A DNA stretch of 64,000 nucleotides. Origin: Flavobacteriales bacterium (GTDB lineage Bacteria > Bacteroidota > Bacteroidia > Flavobacteriales_F > PHOS-HE28). The notes below the pieces were generated by a model that was given only the letters and a program-made list of their open reading frames with translations, was not told the origin of the DNA and made no database searches. This document shows, piece by piece, positions 26,212-35,534 of the stretch (its first letter is position 1; the number at the start of each line of letters is the position of its first letter). A program made the translations under genes and the position numbers. The stretch lies in assembly GCA_016715995.1 (NCBI GenBank), contig JADJXF010000017.1, forward strand, positions 124,001-188,000, read 5' to 3'.

Positions 26212-27349
26212 CGATCACGACTCCCTTCACGGCGTTGATCACCCGATGCTGTACCTCCTCGGTCATGCCACTATAGAAAGGCAGACTGAGCACACGATCA
26301 GCAACACCCTCCGACACGGGCAAGGATGTTCCTTCACGCACGTAGGGTAACTTGTTCAATGATGGGTAGAAATACCGCCGGGTGTAGATACCATGCGATG
26401 CAAGCCGCTCGTGCATGCCTATCCGACCTTCACCTGAAGCAAGCAATACGGGGTAGTACGCATGGTTCCAGTGCGTGTGTTGCGCCGGCGCGACCAATGA
26501 TATGCCGAGTCCAGTGAAAGCCCGATCATACACTTCCCCCAGCCGTCTCCGCTCCACGATGATGGCGTCCACGTGTGGTAACACCGCCATGCCCATCGCG
26601 GCATGCACCTCGCTCATCTTAGCGTTCGTGCCCAGGCTGAAGTGTTCATCACCGATGTGCCCGAAGCTGCGCAGCAGGCACAAATCCTTGTCATGCTGTT
26701 CGTTGTGCACCACCACCGCTCCCCCTTCCACCGTATGGAAGAGCTTGGTGGCGTGGAAGCTGAGGGTGCTGGCATCGCCCCAAGCCAGGATGCTCTTACT
26801 CTTGTACTGCACATCGAAGGCATGGGCGGCGTCGTAGATCACCTTCAGGCCGTGGCGTTTGGCGATGACATCGATGGCCTCCACATCGCACGGAATGCCA
26901 TACACGTGCGTTGCCAGAATCGCGGTGACCTCCGGTGTGATGGCCGCTTCGATGAGCGTGGGGTCGATGCAGCAGGTGCGCGGATCTATGTCCACGAAGA
27001 CCGGCTCGCAGCCCTCCCAGAGGAGGGCGCTGGTGGTGGCCACATAACTGAAGGGCGTGGTGATCACCTTGCCTTTGACACCGAGCGCACGGATGGCGAG
27101 CTGCAGGGCCAGGGTGCCGTTGGCCATCAAGCGCAGGTAGGCCACATTGAACCGTGCCCGCAAGGTCTCTTCCAACTCCTTGTGGATGGGGCCGTTGTTG
27201 GTGAGATGGTGGCTGGCGTAGACCTTGTCCAACCAACGGTCATACTCCGCCCGCGGCGGCAGGAAGGCCTTGGTGACCATGATCGGCGATGATCCGGGCA
27301 CAACAACCTTATCGGCTCCCTGGTGCAGATCGTCTTTCCTGTTGGGCAT
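26192..27349 (-). CDS. DegT/DnrJ/EryC1/StrS sugar aminotransferase
   Basis: A 385-residue PLP enzyme of the fold type I sugar aminotransferase family. TPFSYVATTSALLWEGCEPVF, DAAHAFD and SFHATKLFHTVEGGAVV carry the cofactor contacts, with the Lys of HATK as the Schiff-base residue. It converts a keto-sugar nucleotide to an amino sugar. VTKAFLPPRAEYDRWL is the usual family N-terminus, so the real start may be the ATG at 27280 rather than 27349. The dehydratase that would make its substrate is not in the window. It overlaps WbqC. Confidence 0.9.
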   Translation of the reverse strand: MPNRKDDLHQGADKVVVPGSSPIMVTKAFLPPRAEYDRWLDKVYASHHLTNNGPIHKELEETLRARFNVAYLRLMANGTLALQLAIRALGVKGKVITTPFSYVATTSALLWEGCEPVFVDIDPRTCCIDPTLIEAAITPEVTAILATHVYGIPCDVEAIDVIAKRHGLKVIYDAAHAFDVQYKSKSILAWGDASTLSFHATKLFHTVEGGAVVVHNEQHDKDLCLLRSFGHIGDEHFSLGTNAKMSEVHAAMGMAVLPHVDAIIVERRRLGEVYDRAFTGLGISLVAPAQHTHWNHAYYPVLLASGEGRIGMHERLASHGIYTRRYFYPSLNKLPYVREGTSLPVSEGVADRVLSLPFYSGMTEEVQHRVINAVKGVVIGDRHGA

Positions 27350-27365
27350 GATCGCGAATGGTTCC

Positions 27366-28606
27366 TCAGGTGATGGATGCCGTTCCCGACCGTTGAAGGA
27401 GCGGACCGTCCAAGTAAGTTGACGGAACGGTACGCACCATTTTGGCCCAATACACGCGGGCAGCGTGGATCCGGAATGGCCTTAGCCCTTGGTGGCGGCA
27501 AAGATTCGTCTGATCGTCGGCATTCCGAATGGCGACCAGGACGGCATACTTACCGGCGTTCAGGTCGAGGTGGCCCAGTGGAACGATCAACTCATGCTCA
27601 CCTTCCACAAGGTCCACGTAGGCGCCATGTTCATCCAAAACCGGTATCCCGAGCATGGGTGCGAGCGTGGCATCGTCGATGAGCACCGTCATCTGTCCGC
27701 GTCGGCCTGGTTCAATGCGCACCCGCACCCGAATGGTCGCCTCAGACCCTTGTTGGATCAGCGGATCATCGCCCAACTCCAAACCATTTGCGCTCATGGA
27801 CAAATGCATCACCGCCGCACCACCGGCCCCGGAGACCTGTGTGGTATTCTTCACCAGGCCGTAATAGTGGTTCACGGCGACACCGGGCTCCAAGGTGTCC
27901 AGCACCGTCCGGCCATGGTCCATCACGAGCACGCGTGTGCAAAAGGATGATATCAGTTGCATGCTGTGGGATACGAAGACCACCGCCGACGTGCGCATGA
28001 GCTCGCGTACCCGGTTGAGGCATTTGATGGTAAAGCTGATGTCCCCACAGCGAGCACTTCATCGAGGAAGAGAATGTCCGGTTCGATGAGGATGGCGGCC
28101 ACCGCGAACCCGAGCCGCACGGTCATACCCGAACTGTAGTGCTGCACCGGCATGTCGATGAACTCGGCGATCTCCGCGAAGGCGATGATCTCGTCGATCC
28201 GCTCGTCCACCCGTTGTTTGCTCAGGCCCAGCACGGCTGCGTTCACATAGATGTTCTCGCGACCGGTAAGGATGGGGTTGAATCCGGCGCCCAAGGCGAT
28301 CAGTGCGCCGACCTGCCCCCGGATCTCGATACGCCCTTGGTCGGGTTTGATCAGCCCATTCAACATCCGCAAGAGCGTCGTCTTTCCCGCACCATTGTGA
28401 CCGATCAAGCCAAGGCACTCCCCTCTTCTCAGCTCAAAATCCACCTTGTTCACCGCCCAGAACTCCTTGGGGCGTAGATCATGGGTCCGAGGCTTTCCGA
28501 ACAGTTCGCCTGTCGCATCCTGCACACCATAGCGCAACGAGGTCTTAAGGTCCGTGCAGAACTTCTTGGAGACCCCTTCCACCTTGATCAGCACATCACC
28601 CGCCAT
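27366..28606 (-). CDS. wzt: Polysaccharide ABC exporter ATPase (Wzt-like), one frameshift
   Basis: The first frame (28606 to about 28042) holds the ATPase: GLIGHNGAGKTTLLRML (Walker A), YSSGMTVRLGFAVA (signature) and DILFLDEVLAVG (Walker B). It then shifts; the next frame continues DISFTIKCLNRVRELM, FVSHSM (H-loop) and a C-terminal Wzt-type beta domain (about residues 260-410) that recognises the glycan end. One G lost from a run of Gs after GCTGTG restores the join. The whole protein is about 413 residues. It pairs with the permease just upstream to export finished polysaccharide across the inner membrane. Confidence 0.85.
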
Positions 28607-28609
28607 GGC

Positions 28610-29500
28610 TCAGGAACTAATGCGTTCAATCAGGACCGGCATCGTGATGCGGTACCACAGGAGGGCAATGACCAACAAGACCAGGACCGCTGCACCAACG
28701 GACCAGAAATAGGGCAGCATCAACGCCTCCCCTCCGGTGAGCCATGCCCGCGCCGTAAGCACCAAAGGCGTCATTGGGTTGGCACTGAAGATCCGCGCCA
28801 GTACCCCGGCTGTCGGCATGGCGAAGACCACCGGCGTCAGGTACATCAACATCTGCGTGACCATGGGGATGAAGCGACCGATGTCGGAATAGAGCGTTCC
28901 CAGCGGTGCCAGCAACAAACCCACGGAGATACCGGTGATGATGAGCACGATCACCGCGACAGGAAACAGGATCAAGCCCAGATCCGGTGTGACCCCGAAG
29001 AGCACGACCGTGGGCACCAGGATAGCCACCTTGATGAGCGCGCTGAACAACACCTTGTAGAATCCACTAAGGATCAGTGCCTCGCGCGGAAAATTCAATT
29101 TGGATAGCATGCCTTTGCTGGCGATGATCTGTGCCAGCGGCGAACTCAAGGCTTCGGTGAAGATCTGCCAGAGCATTGTTCCGGAGAAAACGTACACCGG
29201 GTAGGGAATGTCCGTTTCGGCCACCCTGATGACACCCGCATAGCTGAGGAAAACCCAGACCGCGGTACTGAACAAGGGCGTAAGGAAAGCCCAGAAATAG
29301 CCCAGTATCGATGCCCGGTACTGCGACCGTATGTCCCGAAGGGCCAATGCCCGGGCAAGCCCGGTGGATGCCGCCAGATCAGCGCGCATATCCTTCCATA
29401 AGCGGCGGGGGGACAGGAGCAAGGCCTCCGGTGTGTACACCGTGACCTTGGTCATGCTTGTCCTTGCGTGCTCTCCGATCGTACCGTTGGGAACGCTCAT
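28610..29500 (-). CDS. wzm: Polysaccharide ABC exporter permease (Wzm-like)
   Basis: A 296-residue ABC-2 type permease with about six membrane segments. RDIRSQYRASILGYFWAFLTP near residue 60 is the cytoplasmic coupling-helix region typical of O-antigen and teichoic acid exporters, and the C-terminal PMTPLVLTARAWL region is conserved in the family. It lies 3 bp before wzt. ABC export together with a Wzc-like kinase upstream is an unusual mix, since Wzc usually serves Wzx/Wzy systems. The start may be the internal ATG at 29455 (MTKVTVYTPE). Confidence 0.9.
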   Translation of the reverse strand: MSVPNGTIGEHARTSMTKVTVYTPEALLLSPRRLWKDMRADLAASTGLARALALRDIRSQYRASILGYFWAFLTPLFSTAVWVFLSYAGVIRVAETDIPYPVYVFSGTMLWQIFTEALSSPLAQIIASKGMLSKLNFPREALILSGFYKVLFSALIKVAILVPTVVLFGVTPDLGLILFPVAVIVLIITGISVGLLLAPLGTLYSDIGRFIPMVTQMLMYLTPVVFAMPTAGVLARIFSANPMTPLVLTARAWLTGGEALMLPYFWSVGAAVLVLLVIALLWYRITMPVLIERISS

Positions 29501-29514
29501 GCCCGACCACCTGT

Positions 29515-31938
29515 TCAGTCTCGCGTATCCTTCGCCTTGGCCGCACCATCCTTGCCCGACTTGGATCTGCGTCCGTAGCCGTAGCCATAGCCATAGCCGC
29601 TGCCGTAGCCGTAGGCGTACCGGTAACCGTACCCGTAATTGGTATTGTAGTAGTACTTGCTCTTCTTCATCCGCACACCGTTGAGGATGAAGCCGACGTT
29701 CTTCTTCGGGTTGGCATTGAGCACTTCCATCGCGTTGTTCACGTGGTCCTTGCTGGCGAACTGGGTGTTCAGCACGAACAAGGTGGCATCCACGTAGCGC
29801 ATCATCAGGAGCGCATCGGTGATCAGCCCAACCGGCGGCGTGTCCACCATGATATAGTCGTACTCGTTACGCGCATCCGCGAATAGGGTCTCCAGATGCT
29901 TGCTGAGGACCAGCTCGGAGGCGTTCGGAGGCGTGGGACCGGAGAGGATCACCGAGAAATTCTCGAACTGGGTGGGAAGCACGCCCTCCCGCCAATGGGC
30001 CTTTCCGATCAGCACGGTGCTCAAGCCCACGGTGCTGCTCATGCCCAGTCCGACAGCCACCTTGGGCTTGTGCAGGTCCATCTCCAGCAGCAGCACCTTC
30101 TTCCCGGCCTTGGCCAGGATGGCGCTCAGGTTCACGGAGCAGAAGGTTTTGCCCTCATTCGGCCGGTAGCTCGTCACCATCACCACCTTCCCTTGGCCTT
30201 CAGGTGAAGGGATGTACTCAAGGTTGGTGCGCACCGTGCGGAAACTCTCTGTGATCGCAGCCTTCGGGTCGCTGTCCACCACCACGTAGTTCTGCTCCGC
30301 CTTCTCGCTGGCGATGATCTCGCCGTAAACCGGCAATGTGGTGAGTTCCTTGAGCTGATCGGCGTTCTCGATGCGGTCGTAGAACATCACCCGGATGAAG
30401 ACCACCAGCATGGCCACCACCAGGCCGCCCAGCATGAAGGTGTAGAAGATCTTCGCCTTGTCCGGACGCACCACGCCCAGGGCCCGTGCCCGCTCGATCA
30501 CCTTGGTCTGCGGCACGATGCCGGCCCTGGCGATCACCGTGCTGGCGCGCTTCTCCAGGAGGAAGAGGTACATCTTCTCGTTCACGTTCAGCCTGCGCTG
30601 GATGTTCAGGATGTCGCGCTGGCTCCTGGGCAGCTTGCGGATCAGATCCTCGTAATCCCGCATCTGATCCGCCAGGTCGGCCATCCGACCCCGCTTGGCA
30701 TGGCGGGCATTCCCGATATAGGTCAGCAGGTCGAGCTTATTCCGCTGCATATTGGTATCAAGCCGCTGGATCGAATAGTTCAATGTCGTTCCTTCCAACA
30801 GCATGCTGTTGCGGGTGAGTTGCATGCTGTAGAACGATCCCAGCAGCTCGTTGAGGAAGCGGTCATCGATGATGAAGGTGGAGGGAGGCAGCAACCGTTC
30901 GTCTTCGTTGGATAGCACATACTCCTCCAGCGCATCAAGCGCCTGGATCTCCAGCTCGACATTCCTTCGCCGGTGGTCGTATTCAACCATCTCGTTGAAG
31001 TAGAGGCCCTCCTCTTTGGAAAGGTTCAGAACGTCCTTTGATTCCTTGTACTGCTGCAGCTCATCCTCATGCTGTTCCAGGATGACGGTCACTTCATCGA
31101 GCTGCTTGTCGATGTACTTCAGCGTGTTCTCATTGATGTCGAACTCGCTCTGCAACGTGTACTGGATGTAGGTTGAGGAAAGGCTGTCAAGGAACCGCTG
31201 CGCCCGTTGCGCCACCTCGTCCTCCACGGTGACTTCCAGGATGGAGGTGAAGTCCTGATTGATGACATTGAGTCTGCTGACGTACTGGGCCACAAGCATG
31301 CTCCGATTATGGCGGATGAACTGGTAATCGACTCCGATCAACTCCTTGATGCTCTTCTCGTTGACGTATGGCAGCCTTCGGACCTTCAGGATGAAGTCCG
31401 GGTCGCGCTCCTCCCGGTCGAACTGTAACCGTCTCTTCACCACCTCTCCCCCGCGCTCGTAGCCGATCTCATAATGGTTCAGGTCCAGTATCCGGAGGTC
31501 AATGGGACGATCCTGCAGCTTTGGGCTCAGCGGCTGCATCTCCACCACGAATGGAAGCGTTCCGTAATGCTGGGTCACTCGGTACCGCCCGACGATGTAA
31601 TACGAGACATCATAATCGAGCTTCTCCAGCGTGTTGTTCACCATGTCATAGGAGGTCAACACGCGCTTCTGGTTAACCATATCGCTGTAGATGCCGACGT
31701 ATCCGATGCTCTTGTATACCTGGGTTTGGTAGTCATATACCTCCCGGTCGCGGAGGAGGATCTGGGTACGCGCCCCAAAAATGTCGGGGAGCTTATAGCT
31801 GTACAGGTAGGATAGCACCGCCGACAGGACCAGTGCCACGGCCACGAAGTACCAGTTCTTCGATGCGATACGCAGGAAGTAGCGCAGGTCCTTGGCATCG
31901 ATGATGCTGCCGCGCTGCTGGGCCTTGGGTCCTGTCAT
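29515..31938 (-). CDS. wzc: Wzc/GumC-like polysaccharide co-polymerase with BY-kinase domain
   Basis: About 807 residues from the ATG at 31938. N-terminal Wzz domain with a membrane helix (NWYFVAVALVLSAVLSYLY), long periplasmic coiled-coil part, second membrane helix (FYTFMLGGLVVAMLVVFI), then a bacterial tyrosine kinase domain: VTSYRPNEGKTFCSVNLS (Walker A), VLLLEMDLHKPKV (Walker A'), MVDTPPVG (Walker B). The C-terminus is a Tyr/Gly-rich tail of alternating YG units, the probable autophosphorylation cluster. It sets chain length and couples polymer synthesis to export. A TATATTTG promoter element lies 66 bp upstream, making it the first gene of the locus. Confidence 0.93.
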   Translation of the reverse strand: MTGPKAQQRGSIIDAKDLRYFLRIASKNWYFVAVALVLSAVLSYLYSYKLPDIFGARTQILLRDREVYDYQTQVYKSIGYVGIYSDMVNQKRVLTSYDMVNNTLEKLDYDVSYYIVGRYRVTQHYGTLPFVVEMQPLSPKLQDRPIDLRILDLNHYEIGYERGGEVVKRRLQFDREERDPDFILKVRRLPYVNEKSIKELIGVDYQFIRHNRSMLVAQYVSRLNVINQDFTSILEVTVEDEVAQRAQRFLDSLSSTYIQYTLQSEFDINENTLKYIDKQLDEVTVILEQHEDELQQYKESKDVLNLSKEEGLYFNEMVEYDHRRRNVELEIQALDALEEYVLSNEDERLLPPSTFIIDDRFLNELLGSFYSMQLTRNSMLLEGTTLNYSIQRLDTNMQRNKLDLLTYIGNARHAKRGRMADLADQMRDYEDLIRKLPRSQRDILNIQRRLNVNEKMYLFLLEKRASTVIARAGIVPQTKVIERARALGVVRPDKAKIFYTFMLGGLVVAMLVVFIRVMFYDRIENADQLKELTTLPVYGEIIASEKAEQNYVVVDSDPKAAITESFRTVRTNLEYIPSPEGQGKVVMVTSYRPNEGKTFCSVNLSAILAKAGKKVLLLEMDLHKPKVAVGLGMSSTVGLSTVLIGKAHWREGVLPTQFENFSVILSGPTPPNASELVLSKHLETLFADARNEYDYIMVDTPPVGLITDALLMMRYVDATLFVLNTQFASKDHVNNAMEVLNANPKKNVGFILNGVRMKKSKYYYNTNYGYGYRYAYGYGSGYGYGYGYGRRSKSGKDGAAKAKDTRD

Positions 31939-32004
31939 CTGTGAAAATCGACCATGACGCGGCCAATGGCCGCTAACAGGCCGGTACCGCCGATATGAAG
32001 CGGG

Positions 32005-32012
32005 CAAATATA
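32005..32012 (-). promoter_or_regulatory. Candidate -7 promoter element TATATTTG for the polysaccharide locus
   Basis: A perfect minus-strand TAnnTTTG 66 bp upstream of the wzc start, in the 180-bp divergent region shared with the exosortase module. It is the best candidate for the main promoter of the leftward locus. Confidence 0.5.
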
Positions 32013-32118
32013 GCCCGGAGGTCCAGCCCCATGCGGCTTTGAACATCCTGATCGGGATATGTTACCGGCAGGTCTTTTCTCGTATGGTCCAGATGCCTAC
32101 TTTTGGCCGCCCCGCATT

Positions 32119-32340
32119 ATGGCTTCGACATTGTCCTATTCCCGATTGCTCCTTGCTGGCTTGGCGATACTCCTGCCCTGCGCGGGATTATTGATGGCGC
32201 AGCCCGTTGGCGGGCCGCCTCCTTGCTGGCCGCCTCCCTGCATCCCGATTGACGGGGGGGTGAGCGCCTTGGTTACCTTGGGCTTGGCCTTCGGCGCCCG
32301 CAAGGCTTACCAGCTCCGCCGTTCGCACCTCGGCCGGTAA
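32119..32340 (+). CDS. Small secreted protein with PIDGG-type (PID-CTERM) exosortase sorting signal
   Basis: A 73-residue protein from the ATG at 32119 (open frame extends to 32059). Residues 1-28 are a signal peptide ending LLMAQ. A short Pro/Cys linker (PPPCWPPPC) leads to IPIDGG (42-47), a hydrophobic stretch (VSALVTLGLAFGA) and a basic tail (RKAYQLRRSHLGR). PIDGG plus membrane helix plus basic tail is a C-terminal tripartite sorting signal in Bacteroidota, here next to an exosortase. The mature part is almost nil, so it could be a model substrate, a regulator or a precursor peptide. Confidence 0.8.
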   Translation: MASTLSYSRLLLAGLAILLPCAGLLMAQPVGGPPPCWPPPCIPIDGGVSALVTLGLAFGARKAYQLRRSHLGR

Positions 32341-32345
32341 CCGCT

Positions 32346-32906
32346 ATGAGCGCGCCCGACCGCGCCCTGCCGGCCCGGCTTTGGGCTGACCCGCTGCTTC
32401 GGTTCCTGATTGTCGCCATTGGCCTCTACATCTCCTGGCAGTTCCTCTTCCATGGCCTCTTGCACCCTTGGGGGCAACTGGACCGATGGACCATTAACAG
32501 CCTGGTTCAGCTAGCCACCGTTCTACTTACCGCGTTGGGTTACGAGATGCTGCCCGAGCCCCGCGTCGACCTGGAACGCTATATCGGTGTGCAGGGCGGA
32601 TCGCACCTCTGGATCGGCGACCCCTGCAACGGCATCCCGCTGTTCGCGGTCTTCTCCATCTTCATCATCGCCTTTCCCGGTCCATGGCGCCACAAGGCCT
32701 GGTTCATCCCGGTCGGATTGGCCCTCATCCATCTGCTGAACGCCATTCGCGTGGCTGTGCTCTGCATGGTGGTCACCATCAGTTACGACTGGTTGAACTT
32801 CAACCACGACTACACTTTCTACATCGTGGTGTACGGTGCGGTGTTCCTGCTCTGGTACATCTGGGTGGCCCGTTTCAGCGGCTGGCGTGAGCTGAAGCGC
32901 CCATGA
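32346..32906 (+). CDS. Exosortase/archaeosortase family protein (XrtF/XrtX-like)
   Basis: A 186-residue polytopic membrane protein with the exosortase catalytic triad: Cys94 in GDPCNGIPLF, Arg135 in LNAIRVAVL and His154 in NFNHDYTFYIV. The family cleaves C-terminal sorting signals and joins the protein to a cell-envelope anchor. The short form without an extra domain matches the Bacteroidota branch. It starts 5 bp after the PIDGG-type gene and overlaps the next gene (ATGA), forming a three-gene unit divergent from wzc. Confidence 0.9.
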   Translation: MSAPDRALPARLWADPLLRFLIVAIGLYISWQFLFHGLLHPWGQLDRWTINSLVQLATVLLTALGYEMLPEPRVDLERYIGVQGGSHLWIGDPCNGIPLFAVFSIFIIAFPGPWRHKAWFIPVGLALIHLLNAIRVAVLCMVVTISYDWLNFNHDYTFYIVVYGAVFLLWYIWVARFSGWRELKRP

Positions 32907-33355
32907 AACGGCGCGATGCCCTCAGTGCGCTCCTGCTGGCGGTCGCCATTGCCTTGGGGGCCTTGCGCGAGTTCCTCTTCGTGAACCTGAACTACCAGCT
33001 CGACTTCGTGCTGCACAAGCGCACGGTGAGCTACGCGCATTCCGCCTTCCGGCGCTGGGCCGGCGATTGGGACGCCGAGATGCTCATCCGCGGCAAGTGG
33101 CTGCTCTCGCTGGCCTTCATCGCCACGACTCTGTTCCTGACGGCAGGTCTGGCCCGGCTGCGGTTCGGCGACCACCGGCTCCTGCGCGTCACCGTGGTAG
33201 CCTTCCTGACCATCGGGGCGCTGGCAATGCTGCTCCAGGCAGTGGCCGCCCGTCATCCATTCGCCTATCCGATTGCCGTGCAGCTGCTTCATGCCCTGCA
33301 ATACCCCATTCCGCTGCTGCTTGTCTGGGCCTTGAGCTGGCGTTCACCGACCTGA
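32903..33355 (+). CDS. Exosortase-associated membrane protein
   Basis: A 150-residue protein with four hydrophobic segments (for example ALSALLLAVAIALGALREFLF and RLLRVTVVAFLTIGALAMLL). Size, topology and position immediately behind an exosortase (ATGA overlap) match the protein family found with exosortase F in Flavobacteria. Function unknown; co-translation suggests a subunit or helper of the exosortase. Its stop precedes a promoter-like TACATTTG for glyA. Confidence 0.7.
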   Translation: MKRRDALSALLLAVAIALGALREFLFVNLNYQLDFVLHKRTVSYAHSAFRRWAGDWDAEMLIRGKWLLSLAFIATTLFLTAGLARLRFGDHRLLRVTVVAFLTIGALAMLLQAVAARHPFAYPIAVQLLHALQYPIPLLLVWALSWRSPT

Positions 33356-33367
33356 CCTCCTGCCGGG

Positions 33368-33375
33368 TACATTTG
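33368..33375 (+). promoter_or_regulatory. Candidate -7 element TACATTTG upstream of glyA
   Basis: Perfect TAnnTTTG, ending 36 nt before the glyA ATG. No clear -33 box at standard spacing. Confidence 0.45.
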
Positions 33376-33411
33376 GGCGGCTCCGGCCGAATTCCTCCGA
33401 ACCCAACCCCG

Positions 33412-34698
33412 ATGGAACGCGACAGCGCTGTCTTCGACCTCATCCAGAAAGAGAAATGGCGGCAGACGGTGGGCCTCGAGCTCATCGCGAGTGAGAATTA
33501 CGTGAGCGACCAAGTGCTGGAAGCACAGGGCAGCGTGCTGACCAACAAATACGCCGAAGGTCTTCCCGGCAAGCGCTATTACGGCGGCAATGAGTTCATC
33601 GATGAGGTGGAGCAACTTGCCATCGACCGGCTGAAGCAGCTCTTCGGCGCGGTGTGGGCCAACGTGCAACCGCATTCCGGCGCCCAAGCCAATGCGGCGG
33701 TCATGCTCGGCTGCTTGAAACCAGGCGACACCATCCTGGGCTTCGATTTGAGCCATGGCGGGCACCTGACGCATGGCAGCCCGGTGAACTTCAGCGGTCG
33801 GCTCTATCGCGCCACCTTCTACGGCGTGGACAGATCCACAGGACGCGTGGACATGAACCAAGTGGGCGAGATGGCGCGACGCGAGCGTCCTAAGCTCATC
33901 ATCTGCGGGGCCAGCGCCTACAGCCGCGATTGGGACTACGCCGCTTTCCGGGCCATCGCCGATGAGGTGGGGGCTCTGCTACTGGCCGACATCAGCCATC
34001 CGGCGGGTCTCATCGCCGGCAAATTGCTGAACGACCCGCTCCCCCATTGCCATGTGGTCACTTCCACCACCCACAAGACCCTGCGCGGTCCCCGCGGCGG
34101 CTTGATCATGATTGGCCATGATTTCGAGAATCCCTGGGGGCTGAAGACTCCGAAAGGCGAGCCGCGCATGATGAGCGCGGTGCTGGATAGCGCGGTCTTC
34201 CCGGGCACCCAGGGCGGCCCGTTGGAGCATGTGATCGCCGCCAAGGCCGTGTCCTTCGCGGAAGCATTGGACCCTGAGTTCACCCTCTACGGCAAACAGG
34301 TGATGGCCAATGCGGCAGCAATGGCCAAGGCGTTCACGGAGAAGGGCTACGAGATCATCAGCGGAGGAACGGATAACCATTGCATGCTGATCGATCTGCG
34401 CAACAAGGGCATCACCGGCAAAGAGGCCCAGCACCTGCTCGGCCTTGCTCACATCACTGTGAACAAGAACATGGTGCCTTTTGATGACAAGACTCCCTTC
34501 GTCACCAGCGGCATCCGGGTGGGCACGGCCGCCATCACCACCCGTGGGATCAAGGATGGCGATTGTCGCCAGATCGTCGAGCTGATCGACACGGCCCTTC
34601 GGAGCGATGGCGACGCCGGCGAACTGGACCGCGTGAAGTTCCAGGTGGGCGGCATGATGCGCCTGCGCCCGTTGTATGGCTGGGCGGTGACGAGCTAA
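33412..34698 (+). CDS. glyA: Serine hydroxymethyltransferase
   Basis: A 428-residue PLP enzyme. ELIASENYVSDQVLEAQGS, NKYAEGLPGKRYYGG and STTHKTLRGPRGG (Schiff-base Lys near residue 222) are diagnostic, as is the C-terminal VTSGIRVGTAA. It interconverts serine and glycine with tetrahydrofolate in the cytoplasm. The open frame starts at 33067, but homology begins exactly at the ATG at 33412 (MERDSAVFDLIQKEKWRQ). A housekeeping gene with no link to the neighbours. Confidence 0.97.
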   Translation: MERDSAVFDLIQKEKWRQTVGLELIASENYVSDQVLEAQGSVLTNKYAEGLPGKRYYGGNEFIDEVEQLAIDRLKQLFGAVWANVQPHSGAQANAAVMLGCLKPGDTILGFDLSHGGHLTHGSPVNFSGRLYRATFYGVDRSTGRVDMNQVGEMARRERPKLIICGASAYSRDWDYAAFRAIADEVGALLLADISHPAGLIAGKLLNDPLPHCHVVTSTTHKTLRGPRGGLIMIGHDFENPWGLKTPKGEPRMMSAVLDSAVFPGTQGGPLEHVIAAKAVSFAEALDPEFTLYGKQVMANAAAMAKAFTEKGYEIISGGTDNHCMLIDLRNKGITGKEAQHLLGLAHITVNKNMVPFDDKTPFVTSGIRVGTAAITTRGIKDGDCRQIVELIDTALRSDGDAGELDRVKFQVGGMMRLRPLYGWAVTS

Positions 34699-34700
34699 TC

Positions 34701-35534
34701 ATGCGAATACCTAGCGTGGTCCTCCTCGCGGTAGCCGTGATCGAGGCCTTGGGGCAATCGGCCGCGAACGATAAAGGATCGTTCTTCCTTTATTGGGGAT
34801 ACAACCGCGCCTGCTACAGTTGGAGCGATATTCATTTCGACGGACCGGATTACGATTTCACCTTGCGCCATGTGCGTGCAGTTGATCGCCCTTCGGCGTT
34901 CTCCGCCTCCCTTTATTTCGGACCTACGACCATCTGGATACCGCAATACAACTACCGCGCGGGCTGGTATTTCCACGAGCGCTGGAGCATCTCGCTGGGA
35001 TTGGACCACATGAAATACGTGATGGAGGAAGGCCAGACCGTGACCATGGATGGCTATGTGAACGGCACACGCTCCATCCAATACACCACGCTGGAAGGCT
35101 CGCGCGAGGTCCAATTGACACAGGACTTCCTGAAGTTCGAGCACACCGATGGCCTGAATCTGCTCAGTGTTGACGTGGACCACTACGATCACCTATGGGA
35201 AGCACGCAGCGGAAAGGCCCGCTTGCGCGCCTTCGAGGGCGTGCATGCAGGGCCTGTCATTCCAAGGAGCGATGTGCGGCTCTTCGGCGCGGGCATGAAC
35301 AACCGGTTCAATGTGGCTGGCTATGGCATCGGAGCCCAGGTCGGCCTGCAGCTCAACTTGCTGCGGCACCTCTTCATCCGCAATACCGTGAAAGGCGGTT
35401 ACATCGATCTGCCACGCGTGCTCACGACCGGAAAGAGCGAGGACCATGCGAATCACCGCTTCTGGTTCCTCCAGCACAGCATCGTGGTTGGTGGCCAGTT
35501 CAGGATCGGTGCTGGGAAGTCAGCCGGCCATTGA
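34701..35534 (+). CDS. Outer-membrane or periplasmic beta-barrel-like protein
   Basis: A 277-residue protein with a signal peptide (MRIPSVVLLAVAVIEALGQ). It has many short aromatic strands (FFLYWGYNRACYSW, SIQYTTLEG, ENHRFWFLQHSIVVGGQFRI) and no Walker or catalytic motif. Proteins of this kind are frequent in Flavobacteriales next to housekeeping genes and are probably small outer-membrane barrels. It starts 2 bp after glyA and overlaps the convergent gene at 35520 by 15 bp. Function unknown. Confidence 0.7.
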   Translation: MRIPSVVLLAVAVIEALGQSAANDKGSFFLYWGYNRACYSWSDIHFDGPDYDFTLRHVRAVDRPSAFSASLYFGPTTIWIPQYNYRAGWYFHERWSISLGLDHMKYVMEEGQTVTMDGYVNGTRSIQYTTLEGSREVQLTQDFLKFEHTDGLNLLSVDVDHYDHLWEARSGKARLRAFEGVHAGPVIPRSDVRLFGAGMNNRFNVAGYGIGAQVGLQLNLLRHLFIRNTVKGGYIDLPRVLTTGKSEDHANHRFWFLQHSIVVGGQFRIGAGKSAGH

